Below, piece by piece: positions 54,356 to 64,000 of a stretch of 64,000 nucleotides of DNA. Positions within the stretch are counted from its first letter, which is position 1. Every line of letters starts with the position of its first letter. Under the pieces are notes generated by a model. The model was given only the letters and a program-made list of their open reading frames with translations, had not been told where the DNA came from and did no database searches. The DNA comes from Brienomyrus brachyistius (lineage: Eukaryota > Chordata > Actinopteri > Osteoglossiformes > Mormyridae): positions 1-64,000 of the forward strand of contig NW_026042765.1 of NCBI RefSeq assembly GCF_023856365.1, given 5' to 3'. Both the position numbers and the translations under genes were made by a program.

Positions 54356-55342
54356 CATAAGAACATAAGAACTATACAAACGAGACGAGGCCATTCGGCC
54401 CATCAAGCTCGCTTGGGGAGAACTAAACTAATAGCTCAGAGTCGTTAAAATCTTATCTAGCTCTGATTTAAAGGAACCCAAGGATTCAGCTTGCACTACA
54501 TTATCAGGAAGACTATTCCATACTCTACACGCTGCGTAAAGAAGTGCTTCCTTAAATCCAGCTTGAAATGTTCTCCCGCTAATTTCCACCTATGGCCACG
54601 AGTTCGTGTATTTAAACTAATGCTGAAGTAACTATTTGGTTGAACAGCATCCAAACCTGTTAGAATCTTATATACCTGGATCATGTCCCCCCTCAATCTC
54701 CTTTGCTTGAGACTGAACAGATTTAGCTCAAGTAACCGTTCCTCGTATGACATTCCTCTAAGACCAGGAATCATTTTTGTGGCCCTACGCTGCACCTTTT
54801 CTAAGGCCACAATGTCCTTTTTAAGATATGGTGACCAAACCTGCACACAATATTCTAGGTGAGGTCTCACCAAGGAATTGTATAATCTTAGCATTACCTC
54901 CCTTGACTTAAACTCCACACACCTGGAGATATACCCCAACATCCTATTGGCCTTTTTTATTGCTTCCCCACACTGGCGAGAATGGGACATGGAAGCATCA
55001 ACATACACACCAAGGTCTTTCTCATGATCAGCTACCTTTATTTCAGTGACACCCATGAAATACCTGTACTTTATATTTCTGCTCCCTAGATGGAGTACCT
55101 TATATTTATCGACGTTAAATTTCATCTGCCAGGTATCGGCCCAGTCACTAATTAAATCAAGATCCCGCTGTAGCTGCTGAGCCACTAATTCAGTATCTGC
55201 TACACCACCCACCTTGGTGTCATCTGCAAATTTCACCAGTTTACTGTATATATTGGTATCCATATCATTTATGTAAATTAGGAACAATAGTGGTCCTAAA
55301 ATCGAACCCTGCGGTACCCCACTATGAACGCAAGCCCACTGT
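54356..55342 (-). mobile_element. CR1 LINE, 5'-truncated, with intact RT catalytic box
   Basis: 987 bp inserted in gag with a perfect 8-bp TSD GAGTTGAA (54348-54355 and 55343-55350). On minus, a 286-residue frame (54496-55356) reads from 'HSGVPQGSILGPLLFLIYIN' through 'LVKFADDTKVGG' (catalytic ADD), 'DLISDWADTWQMKFN' and 'RLRGDMIQVYKILTG' to the C-terminus. The GATGGGCCGAATGGCC-type 3' UTR and a TTCTTATGTTC tail follow. Endonuclease and fingers are absent. It is the least decayed CR1 in the window. Confidence 0.92.
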
Positions 55343-55564
55343 GAGTTGAAGGACATTGCCAGTGACCTGCTGGACCCCAGGCAGAACAGGCCTCACCATG
55401 CGACAGCCCTTCAGAGACTGGTCCTCCTGCGCATGGACTGGGGCATGATGCATCAGTTTAAACAGGAGCCTGGTAAATCCTGCGAGTGCTACACCAAGCG
55501 ACTGATGGCAGCATTCTCCAACTACAGTGGGATGGACTCCACAACGGACCGAGAGTGTATGTGA
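55343..55564 (+). pseudogene. Endogenous-retrovirus-like gag remnant, capsid segment
   Basis: Reads LQRLVLLRMDWGMMHQFKQE and then the 'PGKSCECYTKRL' box, like the capsid major-homology region of retroviral Gag. A stop follows at 55562. The family also left the minus-strand piece at 6687-6920. A zinc-knuckle piece that may belong to the same gag lies at 58580. Confidence 0.55.
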
Positions 55565-55960
55565 TGTAAAATACACTAAGATAGGTAAAAACTCTTTTGT
55601 GGACTAAGTAAAACAAACATTTTATGTTCTAGTTTTCTTAAAACTACTGAAACAAATAATTGGCTACACTGCAGTTCCGCTGTTTTGTTTGGCACCCCTG
55701 CATGTCGTGCATTGTGTGGAAAAAACCTGAAGGCTGAGGAATGTTACGTAACACAGCTAGAATGTAAAAACTCTCTCTGGTGTAATTCACTGCATAAAAC
55801 CAATGGTGTTAAGTGTGATGTCTTCTTCATAACACTCCCTGATGTTTGTGTCCGTGACCATGAGATAGGGTGGGCTGCTTTTCTTCCTTCCTTTGACTAG
55901 TATTCCTCCTAAATTGTTCATCTGTATTTGCTGCATTGGTACTTGATGTGCGTGTGCCTT
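55565..55960. other. Unassigned sequence
   Basis: A 71-codon frame at 55685-55900 (+) has no recognised motif. Confidence 0.3.
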
Positions 55961-55961
55961 G

Positions 55962-56505
55962 TGTCACGATCGCCATTTAACGGGAGCGGCGGACGGGCAA
56001 GAAACAGGCAAGGCAGGCAGGATACGGGGATTTATTAGGAACACGGGGTGCAGGAAACATCTCACGCAGACGGACTTCAATGACGGACACTGAACTCTAG
56101 TAAGACATGAACTCAAATAGACAGGACTGATTGAAAATAATCGGACACAGCTGGGTACGATCAGGGAAGCACACGTGGATAATCAGGGGGCGTGGCACAC
56201 ACGGTGGTCAGACTGTCCGGGACCTCCTCGGGGACTAGGGCAGGAAAGTCTGGAGCTGGGTCAGGGACAGGAGTGGGGCCAGGAACAAGAGCCCCAGGGG
56301 GCACAGTCATTTGAGGCGGAGGGAGCGCCTCGGGCGTGGGCTCTGGGGCCGCAGGGGGCAGCGGAGGCGGCTGCTCAGGAGCTACGGGCAAAGCAGGCGG
56401 CGGCTGCTCGGGCTCTGGGGCCGCAGGGGGCAGCGGAGGCGGCTGCTCGGGCTGCGCAGGAGCTATGGGCGACGAAGGCAACTGCTCAGACGCTGTAGCA
56501 GGAAC
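55962..56505 (-). mobile_element. LTR-like retroelement copy with proline-rich ORF
   Basis: Minus-strand order: a Pro-rich frame (56161-56481, 106 codons, ending VCATPPDYPRVLP), then the shared CACGTGTGCTTCCCTGATCG text, an AATAAA at about 56031, and the end near GTGACAC (55962). Same family as 34888-36121. It interrupts or abuts the LINE that starts at 56508. Confidence 0.6.
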
Positions 56506-56507
56506 CC

Positions 56508-57068
56508 AGGACTTTATGCTCAGCCCACTGCTGTTAACTCCGATGACTCACAACTGAGCAGCAATGCACATTTCGAATTCCATCATCAACATCAGGCAGA
56601 TGACAAGACTGTTGTGGGTCTCATCAATAAAAACGGTGACTCAGCATACAAAGAGGAAGTGTGATGACTATCGGACTGCTGCAGAGCCAACAACCTGTCT
56701 CTGAATGTTGACCAAAGAGATGGTTGTTGACGTTAGAAGAACACAAAACACAGAGTGACCACTCTCTGCTGCACATCGATGGCTCATCTGTGGAGATCGT
56801 AGAGAGTACCAGATTCCTTGTTGTCCATCTGGCGGAGAATCTCACCAGGTCCTTCAACATCAGCTCCATAGTAAGGAAAGCACAGCAGCACCTCTACTCT
56901 CCACGGAAGCTCAGAAAAGCCCATCTCCCATTCTCACACTCTATTGGGGAACTGTTGAAAGCACCCTGAGCAGCTGCATCACGGTCTGCTTTGAGAACTG
57001 TGTCGCCTCAGATCACAAGTCCCTACAACAGATAGTGATGACAGGTGAGAAAATCATTGGGAGTATCG
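56508..57068 (+). pseudogene. Non-LTR retrotransposon RT fragment, part 1
   Basis: Reads 'FMLSPLLLTP', then 'HQADDKTVVGLINKNGDSAYKEEV' with the ADD catalytic pair kept, then in another frame 'HSLLHIDGSSVEIVESTRFL' and 'SIVRKAQQHLYSPRKLRKAH', and ends 'GEKIIGSI' where a solo LTR begins. Frameshifts and stops are frequent. Continues at 57897. Confidence 0.75.
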
Positions 57069-57896
57069 TGTTAGAGAAATATGTACTTTTTTTATCATCA
57101 TTTTGCTAGACGCTTAGAAACAACACCCTGCCGCAGCTTGATCTTAATTGAGCAATAACACGTCTCAAGAACTGTCGCTTGAATATTTCCACCCCATATA
57201 TGGTGACAAACAATGTTCAATGTCAGTTGCATATCCTGTTTGTGTACCTCAATAAAAGACACTGCGAGGGGAGTTACTCTTTCGAAGTTGGCTGAGTTCG
57301 ACTGAGAGGCTGACACCTCGAGGTCAGGACCGGGCTTCCCTTTGTAAGGAAAAGTGGTAAAAATGTCCCAAGGTTCTTGGTTGATCATTTGAATGCAGAC
57401 AATGTTAGGAATTTATGATCATGGGGGAAGCCAGGGAGAGAATGGGGGTTCCAGTTGGCACCACTATGGTGATAAGGATAAGATAAGGTGATAAGAATTG
57501 AATTACAATGATCATAAAAGTCTCCACCCTGTCCTGTCCCGTCCCTGTCTCAGGATCCTCACACTCCAGGGGGTCACTCTTTATATGTAAATTCACTCAC
57601 AACACCTACACACAACACCTTGGTGGGGAGGGCCTTTTTGGGTATAAAGGGGGGTGAAGAACTGTCTTCAATTTGTATCTGAGCTGCCTTTCAGTACCCG
57701 GTGTGTCTCTACACTGTATTACATTGTATTATTTTTGCTGTTCAATAAACCATCATTTTGCTGAAACTGCGGAGACTCTGCAAGTGGATTCCCTACACCT
57801 TGCAGCAAGTAAAACGTCATCACAGCTGTCTGCGTTGTTCTGTGTTCAGAGACTGGTTTGTTTCCAGCGCATCTTCAGAAGAAGATAACCCTAACA
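57069..57896 (+). mobile_element. Solo LTR, 828 bp, inserted in the LINE ORF
   Basis: Starts TGTTAGAGAAAT and ends GATAACCCTAACA, so TGTTAG and CTAACA are inverted ends with TG...CA. The flanks TATCG (57064-57068) and TATCT (57897-57901) fit a 5-bp TSD with one change. TATAAA lies at 57643-57648 and AATAAA at 57744-57749, giving a clear U3-R-U5 order of retroviral size. Removing it brings the two LINE halves together. Confidence 0.82.
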
Positions 57897-58400
57897 TATC
57901 TCTCCCCTCCATCACAGATATTCACACCACACACTGCATCCGCAAAGCCACCACCATTGTGGATGACCCCACCCACCCCTCACATTATCGTTTCACCCTC
58001 CTGCCTTCTGGAAATAGGTCCCGGAGCATTCGGGCCTTTACAGCCAGACTCAAACAGCTTTATCCCCCATGCCGTCAGACTACTGAACTCTCAGGGACTA
58101 ATCTGATACCACACACACATACACTCATTAACACACTTTATTATTTAACTACTATTTTTTATCTTATTGTCGCCATGTTTACAGTTACTTTTATTTATTT
58201 TTATTGCTACCTCATTGGACAACCAAACTGCGCCTTCTCAGTACTGGGTTTACTGTGCTGTTTGTGCTCGTTGGTGTCAGTTGTCCTCTCTTTTTGCACT
58301 GTCCTGCAATGTTTGCACAGTTTTTGCTCATTATGCACCATACAGTATGTTGCTAGGTTGGTATGTGTTAGTCTTCTGTTAATTTAAGTAGCACCTTGGT
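57897..58400 (+). pseudogene. Non-LTR retrotransposon ORF2 C-terminus, part 2, with 3' UTR
   Basis: Resumes as 'ISLPSITDIHTTHCIRKATT', 'DDPTHPSHYRFTLLPSGNRS' and 'TARLKQLYPPCRQTTELSG'. The LPSI-D-Y and HPSH-F-LLPSG boxes are the standard end of this LINE group. The CTCTTTTTGCACTGTCCTGC text belongs to the 3' UTR. Confidence 0.75.
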
Positions 58401-58579
58401 CCGAGGGAAACAGTTTCTTTTGTAACTGTACTATACTCAACTGTGTAAAGTTAAAAATAACATTAAAGACCTACTTGACTTTTACTGAACAGGTGCTAAA
58501 GTGAAATTACTTGCTTCTGGGAAAGAACTCCAGCTGAAATTCTGTACAACAATTATGGGAGACATATGGGAAGGACGCG
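58401..58579. other. Unassigned sequence
   Basis: Short spacer between the LINE and the gag-like zinc-knuckle remnant. Confidence 0.3.
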
Positions 58580-58807
58580 GTGTCAGACCTGCCCCAGTGG
58601 GACGAATGTGGTTTTCCTAGTAACAGCAGCTTCAGTCCCAATCAGATAAGCCAGATGCGTCTGAAATTAGAGGAACGGGATCAGACTGGTTGCTCAGGGA
58701 CTAATGTGGTAGAACTAAAACAGAGACAAATTGGACGGTGTTTCAATTGTGGGAAAATGAGACAAAGCAGGCAGAGGAGATGCGGGTGGCAAAGAAGCAT
58801 GAGATAA
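58580..58807 (+). pseudogene. Gag nucleocapsid-like remnant with half a zinc knuckle
   Basis: A 75-codon frame with GRCFNCGK, the first half (C-x2-C) of a retroviral CCHC zinc knuckle. The His and last Cys are not in place, so the finger is broken. Basic residues follow. It may be the continuation of the gag at 55343, displaced by 3 kb of later insertions. Confidence 0.5.
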
Positions 58808-59248
58808 GGAATGCAGAGAATGTGGATGAGGGTGAGACTCCTGTGAAAACTGTGTATTGAAAATTAGGGCCATAGTATTGTCATCCATCCTGTCAGGGTA
58901 TGGAAATACACTGAGGGTAAATGGCCTAATGCAGGAAGTGTCTTAATCCTATAACATCCAGCTGATTCAGGCTGTGGGGGACAGTGTAGTACTGCACTCT
59001 TCTGGCTGGGACCTTGAATAAATGAATGAATGTTACATTTATACAGCCCTTTTCTAAGATACACAAAGAGCTTTACAGAAGCACTGGGGAGCCACTTCAA
59101 CCCAAACGTGAGGCAGCAGGAGAGGGGGCCCAGGCAGAGAGAACAGCCAACAAGACGGGTGCTTCCACAGACAGGACGGGGGCCCCGGCAGACCAACGCT
59201 GACGACTCCTGGGACCAAGTCAACAGAGCAGCTGTCGTCATTGTGACT
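58808..59248. other. Unassigned; contains a short dispersed repeat
   Basis: ATTTATACAGCCCTTTTCTA at about 59037 followed by AGAGCTTTACAGAAGC resembles a common fish interspersed-repeat 3' end. No gene. Confidence 0.35.
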
Positions 59249-59261
59249 CACCCTCATACAT

Positions 59262-59536
59262 CCATCCATTGTCTAAACCGCTTATGCTACTGGGTCGCGG
59301 GGGGTCCAGAGCCTATCCTGGCAGGATCTGTGCACGAGGCAGGGAACAACCCAGGACGGGGGGGCAGCTCATTGCAAGGCACATTCACACACCATTCACA
59401 CACACATGCACTCCTACGGCCAATTTAGCAAGAGAGAACATGCAAACTCCCCACACATGTGACCCAGGCGGAGACTCGAACCTGAGTCCCAGTGGTGGGA
59501 GGTAACAGTGCTAATCACTGCACCACCAAGCAGCCC
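59262..59536 (-). mobile_element. tRNA-derived SINE with 13-bp TSD and internal deletion
   Basis: Minus-strand copy, CCATCCATTG tail to GCAGCCC head, with about 80 bp lost from the middle of the body (joins CAATTTAGCAAG to AGAGAACATGC). The TSD CACCCTCATACAT is exact at 59249-59261 and 59537-59549. Confidence 0.9.
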
Positions 59537-59549
59537 CACCCTCATACAT

Positions 59550-59924
59550 GATTTCTGATTCTTGATTTTAATCCCCTTTTCTGTTTTTGGCAACATATAA
59601 AGTGCTGTGAATGTCACTGTCAGATTGTCATATCATCCTCCAGTTGTCCCTTGTCACCCTGGATGCACATTGAGTGTTTGCTAAATATTTTATCTTGTAG
59701 TGTTCCTGATTTTTTCCTGTGTTTTAATTTGCAATTCTCAAATTTCATGACTGGCATCCGTGGGGACGATTAATTAAACCTGTTAACTCTGCACTTCAAT
59801 TTCAAACTGTTGGTAACATGTGTACATATTTTTGTCTGATCTTTTCACCACCAGGTGGCGATATAGCAACTCCAGAGTTATTGATGGCTAGAACAAAAAA
59901 AAACACAGTAACACAGAGGTGTAG
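59550..59924. other. Unassigned sequence
   Basis: No feature recognised. ACCACCAGGTGGCG at 59848 is a short palindrome-like motif. Confidence 0.3.
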
Positions 59925-59990
59925 CTAAAAATTCTGGGCCCCTGACAGAATGTCACCTTGCGCCCTCTGTCGAATTTTACATTCTGTGAA
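59925..59990. mobile_element. hAT MITE end fragment
   Basis: GAGGTGTAGCTAAAAATTC followed by GGGCCCCTGAC is the left end type of GGGCCC-rich hAT MITEs like the one at 50682. The other end is not found. Confidence 0.35.
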
Positions 59991-60009
59991 AGAGATTTGT
60001 TGAGCCATC

Positions 60010-60927
60010 TTCCAATGTAATCCAATCCAGCTCTTTATTTGAAAAGCACTTTAAACAACCTTATGGACCAAAGTGCTGCACAAAGGAATAAATAAAAACA
60101 TTCACACACTTAAAAACGAAGTAAAAGAAATTTAATAAAAACCAAAACATTCAATGTGAGTAAAAGGCCATTAATAAAAATTTAAAAAAATCAATTAATT
60201 AATAAAGAAAAGGCTAAGATTAAAATAAGATTTACTATTAAAATTAACATCTCACAATGTGTCAAAGGTGAAGGAGAAGAGATTAGAAGAGATTTAAAAA
60301 CGGACAGAGGGGATTCCTCTCTAATGTGAAAAGGCAAGTCATTCCACATTTTAGGAGCTGCGACTGCAAAGGCTCGATCCCCTCTAAGCTCACGCTGAGT
60401 CTTAGGAACCGTCAGGAACAGCTGATCAGCTGACCTGAGAGAGCGGGTGGGGGTGTAAGGGTGAAGCAGCTCACAGAGGTCAGATGGAGCAAGACCACTG
60501 AGGGCTTTAAAAGCAAATAACAGAATTTTAAAATGAATCCTAAAATGTACGGGCAGCCAGTGGAGTGAGGCTAAAATGGGGGAGACATGCTCATATTTCC
60601 ATGTGCGGCAGCATTTTGAACCTTCTGGAGGTGAACAATAGTGGAGCCTCTAACCCCAACATAGAGGGCGTTACAGTGGTCCAAACTAGTAGTGACAAAA
60701 GAGTGGATTACTGTCTCAAAGTGCTGCCTAGAAAGAATTGGCTTTATTTTGGCCAACTGCCTCAATTGTAAAAAGCTTGACTTGACAACTAACCTTATCT
60801 GAGTGTCAAACTTAAGGTTGGTGTCGACTTTATGTGTGTGATGTGTGATGACTGGTTTACAATATTGTTCCAAGGAACCTAAAATTACAGTGGAGGTCAG
60901 AGGAGTGGAGTTACCAAAAACCAACAC
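60010..60927 (-). pseudogene. L2-clade LINE ORF2 C-terminal half and 3' end
   Basis: Minus strand from 60927: 'QLRQLAKIKPILSRQHFETV', 'SFVTTSLDHCNALYVGVRGS' and 'HLQKVQNAAA' (60571-60927). After a shift, 'LASLHWLPVHFRIHFKILLF' and 'FKALSGLAPSDLCELLHPYT', with 'FAVAAPKMWNDLPFHIREES' near the end. This is the standard L2 sequence after the RT core. A frameshift near 60585 separates the two halves. Confidence 0.88.
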
Positions 60928-61460
60928 TTCTGTCCATTACCTCCCCACTTCCTTGTTAGTTACAATATTTGTTCTGCATTACTGTACTGCTTTGGAGCCT
61001 TTTGATATTAAGGTGAATAACACAGGTGAAAAATTAAGGTGAAAAAAGAGACAGATGCATTGACAGCAGTCGTGGCCACACTTTGGACTGGGAGTGTAAG
61101 AGCAAAGGAAACTGAATCCACTATGTTCTGTCCTGTAAATTTTTATTAAACACCACATGACACACATACGAGTCCTGTTTTAACTTTCAGGGCTGATGGT
61201 CTGCAGCCTGGCTTGTGTTCTACAGTGCAGCGCAGGTGCAGTCACTGTGCTGAGCCCGGCGTTATATTAATGACGCAGCCTTTCACACTGACCAGTGAGA
61301 AATAACCTTGAAAATGACTGTGCTCTTTGTGGTTCTCCTTTTTTCTTACCACCAAGCAAGAGACTAAACATATTTTCTACTTATCAGTTATCAGAAATCA
61401 GAAATGTCATGCAGTAATCAGAGGTTAGACAGCAAGAATGACTTTTGTATTTTTATCTTT
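60928..61460. other. Unassigned sequence
   Basis: May include more L2 just upstream of the clear ORF. No other motif. Confidence 0.3.
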
Positions 61461-61479
61461 TGTCAATCTTTTATCCAGC

Positions 61480-61575
61480 GACTACTAATTCTCATCGGGG
61501 TCTGGAGAGGGTGGGACCTGTCCCAGGAAGCACAGAGCACAGGCCTGCATGGGATGCCATTCCACACAAGCAAAA
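61480..61575 (-). mobile_element. Very degenerate SINE body fragment
   Basis: GGGGTCTGGAGAGGGTGGG, CCTGTCCCAGGAAGCAC and GGGATGCCATTCCA echo the SINE body (GGGGTCCGGAGCCTATCCC, then AGGATGGGG). Old copy; boundaries vague. Confidence 0.4.
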
Positions 61576-62149
61576 ACAATTAAGATGGTCAGATTTGCCT
61601 CACTGTGTGATTTTGACTGAAAGATGAACTAAGCACAGTCTTGTGTGTATAAAAATGCGTAGATTCATTTAACTTTAACAATGAGATTCAGCAACATGAC
61701 CTTATAGTGTTAATGATCGGTATCTTACTGGTATTAACTGAATTATGCAAAATTCTACATTATTCTATATTATTGCACCCAAATTGTTCATACTGACTAA
61801 ATGTAATTACTGACATCCTGGACATACTGCTTTTTAGGTTTGAATTTAAAATGTTAGTAGACAAATTCATGCTGTCAATAACATCTCACTTGCTCACCCA
61901 CTTTTAGATAAAAATACCCTTTGTGGTTTTTCTAGTGAAGCAGTGGGCCTGAGCTGAGGACCTGATGGTTGTGTGGTTTTCGCTCACTGAGAAGAGAGAC
62001 ACAAACACCCTGCTCTCAGTCGGTCAGTCTTCCTGTAAAATGCAGAGGTGAGACTGCTAGTGGAAAATTACTGACTGCAGCGTCAACAACACATATAAAC
62101 AGCAGCACAAACAAAATGTTCCACAAATGCAGGACATCTGTATGCTTAC
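61576..62149. other. Unassigned sequence
   Basis: No feature recognised beyond short frames. Confidence 0.3.
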
Positions 62150-62640
62150 AGCACACATCAGACACGCTGACCCTCAGCACTGAGCTCCTCCAGGCTCTGT
62201 GCTCTCCCTCTTCTCTTCAATTTCTACACAAATCACTGCTGCTCCAGTGAAGATCCTGAATTTTGCAGGTGATACTACTGTGTTTGCCATCATAACTGAA
62301 GGTGATGAGTCTGCCTACAGACTGGAAGTCGTACAGCTGACCATCCAGTTCTGAACTCACATTATCCCAAATGTCCACATGCTTAGACTCCTCTCATCAT
62401 CAGGGAGGAGCGTCCCTTGGCACTGTAGAGTAGATGGATGAGAGCAGGCTGATAACAAGGCTGTCATCAATTTTATGTGACACCTCTCACCCCCCCAGCA
62501 GACTATGGAGGCCCGTAAGGGCAGCTCCTTCAGTAAGAGACTCAGACACCCGGCGTGTGACAGAACGGTACCGCAGGTCATTGGGCCCCACAGCAGTCAG
62601 GCTTTATAATCTGCACTCTGCTCATTGAACTTTTCCCCTG
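62150..62640 (+). pseudogene. Non-LTR retrotransposon RT fragment with altered active site
   Basis: Frames together read 'SVLSPLLFSIYTNHCCSS', then 'KILNFAGDTTVFAIITEGDE' and 'SAYRLEVVQL', and after a deletion 'TERYRRSLGPTAVRLYNLHS'. The usual FADD box is FAGD (62262-62273), so one catalytic Asp is lost. Same LINE group as 56508-58400. Confidence 0.7.
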
Positions 62641-63576
62641 TTCACTGTCTTCTGATACAGTTTCTATCTGCTGCTGATCTGCAATATTGTTCCTCCTTAT
62701 TCACTGATGTGCAGTGTTGCATTGAGCCAGTGCATTATGCCCTGTGTGGCAGCTTCCTTTGGGAGGCTAATATCTGGCACATGAGCAATAATGTTACATG
62801 CAATAGGATTGTGTATAAGTTAAGGATTGTGTATAAGTTAATTTTAATATTCCTATAATATTCCTCTGTATGTAATATATTCTTATTTTTTGTTTCTATT
62901 ATTACCCTATATTTATATATACATCCATTTCTTTTACATTCATAATGATGTTGTTTGTTGTTTTGTGCCCCACTGCTCTTGTAACAAGCCTCAGTCTTGA
63001 CTCTCCCTTTTAAGGTCTTGGCCTTAAATCACACTCGATATAGGTGGTGTCGTCCCCATCACCCTGACCAGGATACATGCTGTAAGATTAATGGATGGTG
63101 TTTATCTGTGTGATGAAAAAGAATGTGAATAAAACAAAAATGTACCATTATAAATGGGAGCCCTAGGATGTGTGGTGGTTAGAGATGTGGACTGATGAGA
63201 ATTTTGCTTTTCTAAAGTTCTGTTGTGAAAACTGTACATTCCGTTCCATGTACAGTAGTGATATGTAGCAATCATGTGCTCCAGTCAAATGTCCAGCTGC
63301 ATGAATAATAATGGTGGCTTGTTTGGATAAAATAACTTAGGCTGAATACTTGAAAGCGTGACCTGGGTGAGGTAGAGAGGAAACAGGGTCTTACAAGAAG
63401 CAGATATTGTTCTGTCTGTGTGGTTTTTACTCTTTGCAAAGTGAGTCCAGCACAGTGCAGTCAGTGGGTCAGTCTTCCTGAGCTGCATCTAACCAGTGGA
63501 AACATCTGCAGCACTGCAGAGAAGCACTCAGCAGACAAACAAACCCAAACAGCTTACAGCTGTATGTCACTTTTGG
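62641..63576. other. Unassigned sequence
   Basis: The first 300 bp are probably LINE 3' UTR (TTCTGATACAGTTTCTATC, GCACTGCTCTTGT-like text). Nothing else. Confidence 0.35.
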
Positions 63577-63725
63577 ACAGAGGTGGACAAAGTACACAAC
63601 TTCACTACTTGAGTTAAGTATAGATACTCCTCGTCAAATAATACTCAAAGTTTTTCAGTTAATTTTTTACTTCAGTTAAAGTACTGGAGTATTTGCATCT
63701 AAAAATACTTAAGTATTCAAAAGTA
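63577..63725 (+). mobile_element. hAT-like MITE end, partial
   Basis: CAGAGGTGGACAAAGTACAC, then CTTGAGTTAAGTATAGATAC and TACTTAAGTATTCAAAAGTA, is the left half of an abundant fish MITE that I recognise by this start. The right end is not visible before the window ends. Confidence 0.55.
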
Positions 63726-64000
63726 CATTATGTTTTAAATGCAAGACATTTTTCAGAACCTAATGACTCCTGAACACCCCACTGAATACACTGACTGGCT
63801 TGTACATCTTGTAGAATAAAAAGCTTGTGGAATATGATACAATGACTATAGAAACACAACTGACATAACAAAAGTACAGCCATTGTCATTTTCATCTTAT
63901 TTAACACCCCCCACCCCACTCACACAAAAGAGCATGGTAGTGTTCTTACAGAGCCGTAGCAGTGTGTGTGTGTGCATGTGTGCATGTGTGTTTGTGTGTG
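63726..64000. other. Unassigned sequence ending in a (TG)n tract
   Basis: No gene. The (TG)n microsatellite starts at about 63961 and runs out of the window. Confidence 0.5.

Overview
The window reads as intergenic or accessory DNA from a bony fish (most likely a teleost). The evidence is CR1- and L2-type LINEs, a tRNA-derived SINE ending in an ATGG repeat, Tc1/mariner and hAT elements, spliced coding exons, and long AT microsatellites. There are no bacterial operons. Almost all of the sequence is repeats and mobile-element wreckage. I support one multi-exon host gene, a cystatin-fold, chemerin-like gene on the minus strand (39726-41211), and it carries an apparent frameshift. A weaker candidate is a lysine-rich first exon behind a CCAAT/TATA promoter (28130-28617).

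Layout. 0.5-3.4 kb: an inverted duplication whose arms share a SINE, followed by a clean integrase C-terminal ORF. 5-10 kb: a SINE, a retroviral gag remnant, and a CR1 LINE split by a 265-bp solo LTR and ended by an L2 LINE. 11-17 kb: SINEs, a LINE tail, and a decayed DNA-transposon transposase invaded by a 310-bp hAT MITE. 17.07-17.58 kb: a truncated Tc1. 17.58-24.24 kb: a higher-order tandem array of tRNA-like units (unit lengths 763, 1045, 711, 1045, 820, 763 and about 910 bp). 24-28 kb: dispersed repeats, a SINE and a Gypsy integrase remnant. 28.1-28.6 kb: the promoter and Lys-rich exon. 29.9-33.7 kb: a 16-copy satellite containing (TA)n, cut by a 1169-bp Tc1 element and then by a GC-rich retroelement with a proline-rich ORF; a satellite remnant reappears at 36.12 kb. 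36.2-41.2 kb: a tandem duplication, an unexplained coding-like segment, hAT and L2 fragments, and the chemerin-like gene. 41.5-42.6 kb: a CR1 nested in another LINE. 43-47.3 kb: LTR-like sequence around a 46-bp minisatellite with a 15-unit super-repeat. 47.8-53 kb: MITEs and a BED zinc-finger remnant. 54-59 kb: gag remnants split by a CR1, and a LINE ORF split by an 828-bp solo LTR. 59-64 kb: a SINE, an L2, a LINE RT fragment and a MITE.

The genes do not form a pathway. What they record is a history of nested insertions: several have target-site duplications (TSDs) that fix the order of events. The most unusual structures are the tRNA-like higher-order array, the inverted duplication dated by its SINE, the satellite/Tc1/retroelement nest, and the hairpin-forming minisatellite. 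All family names come from reading translations and motifs by eye; no database search was possible.
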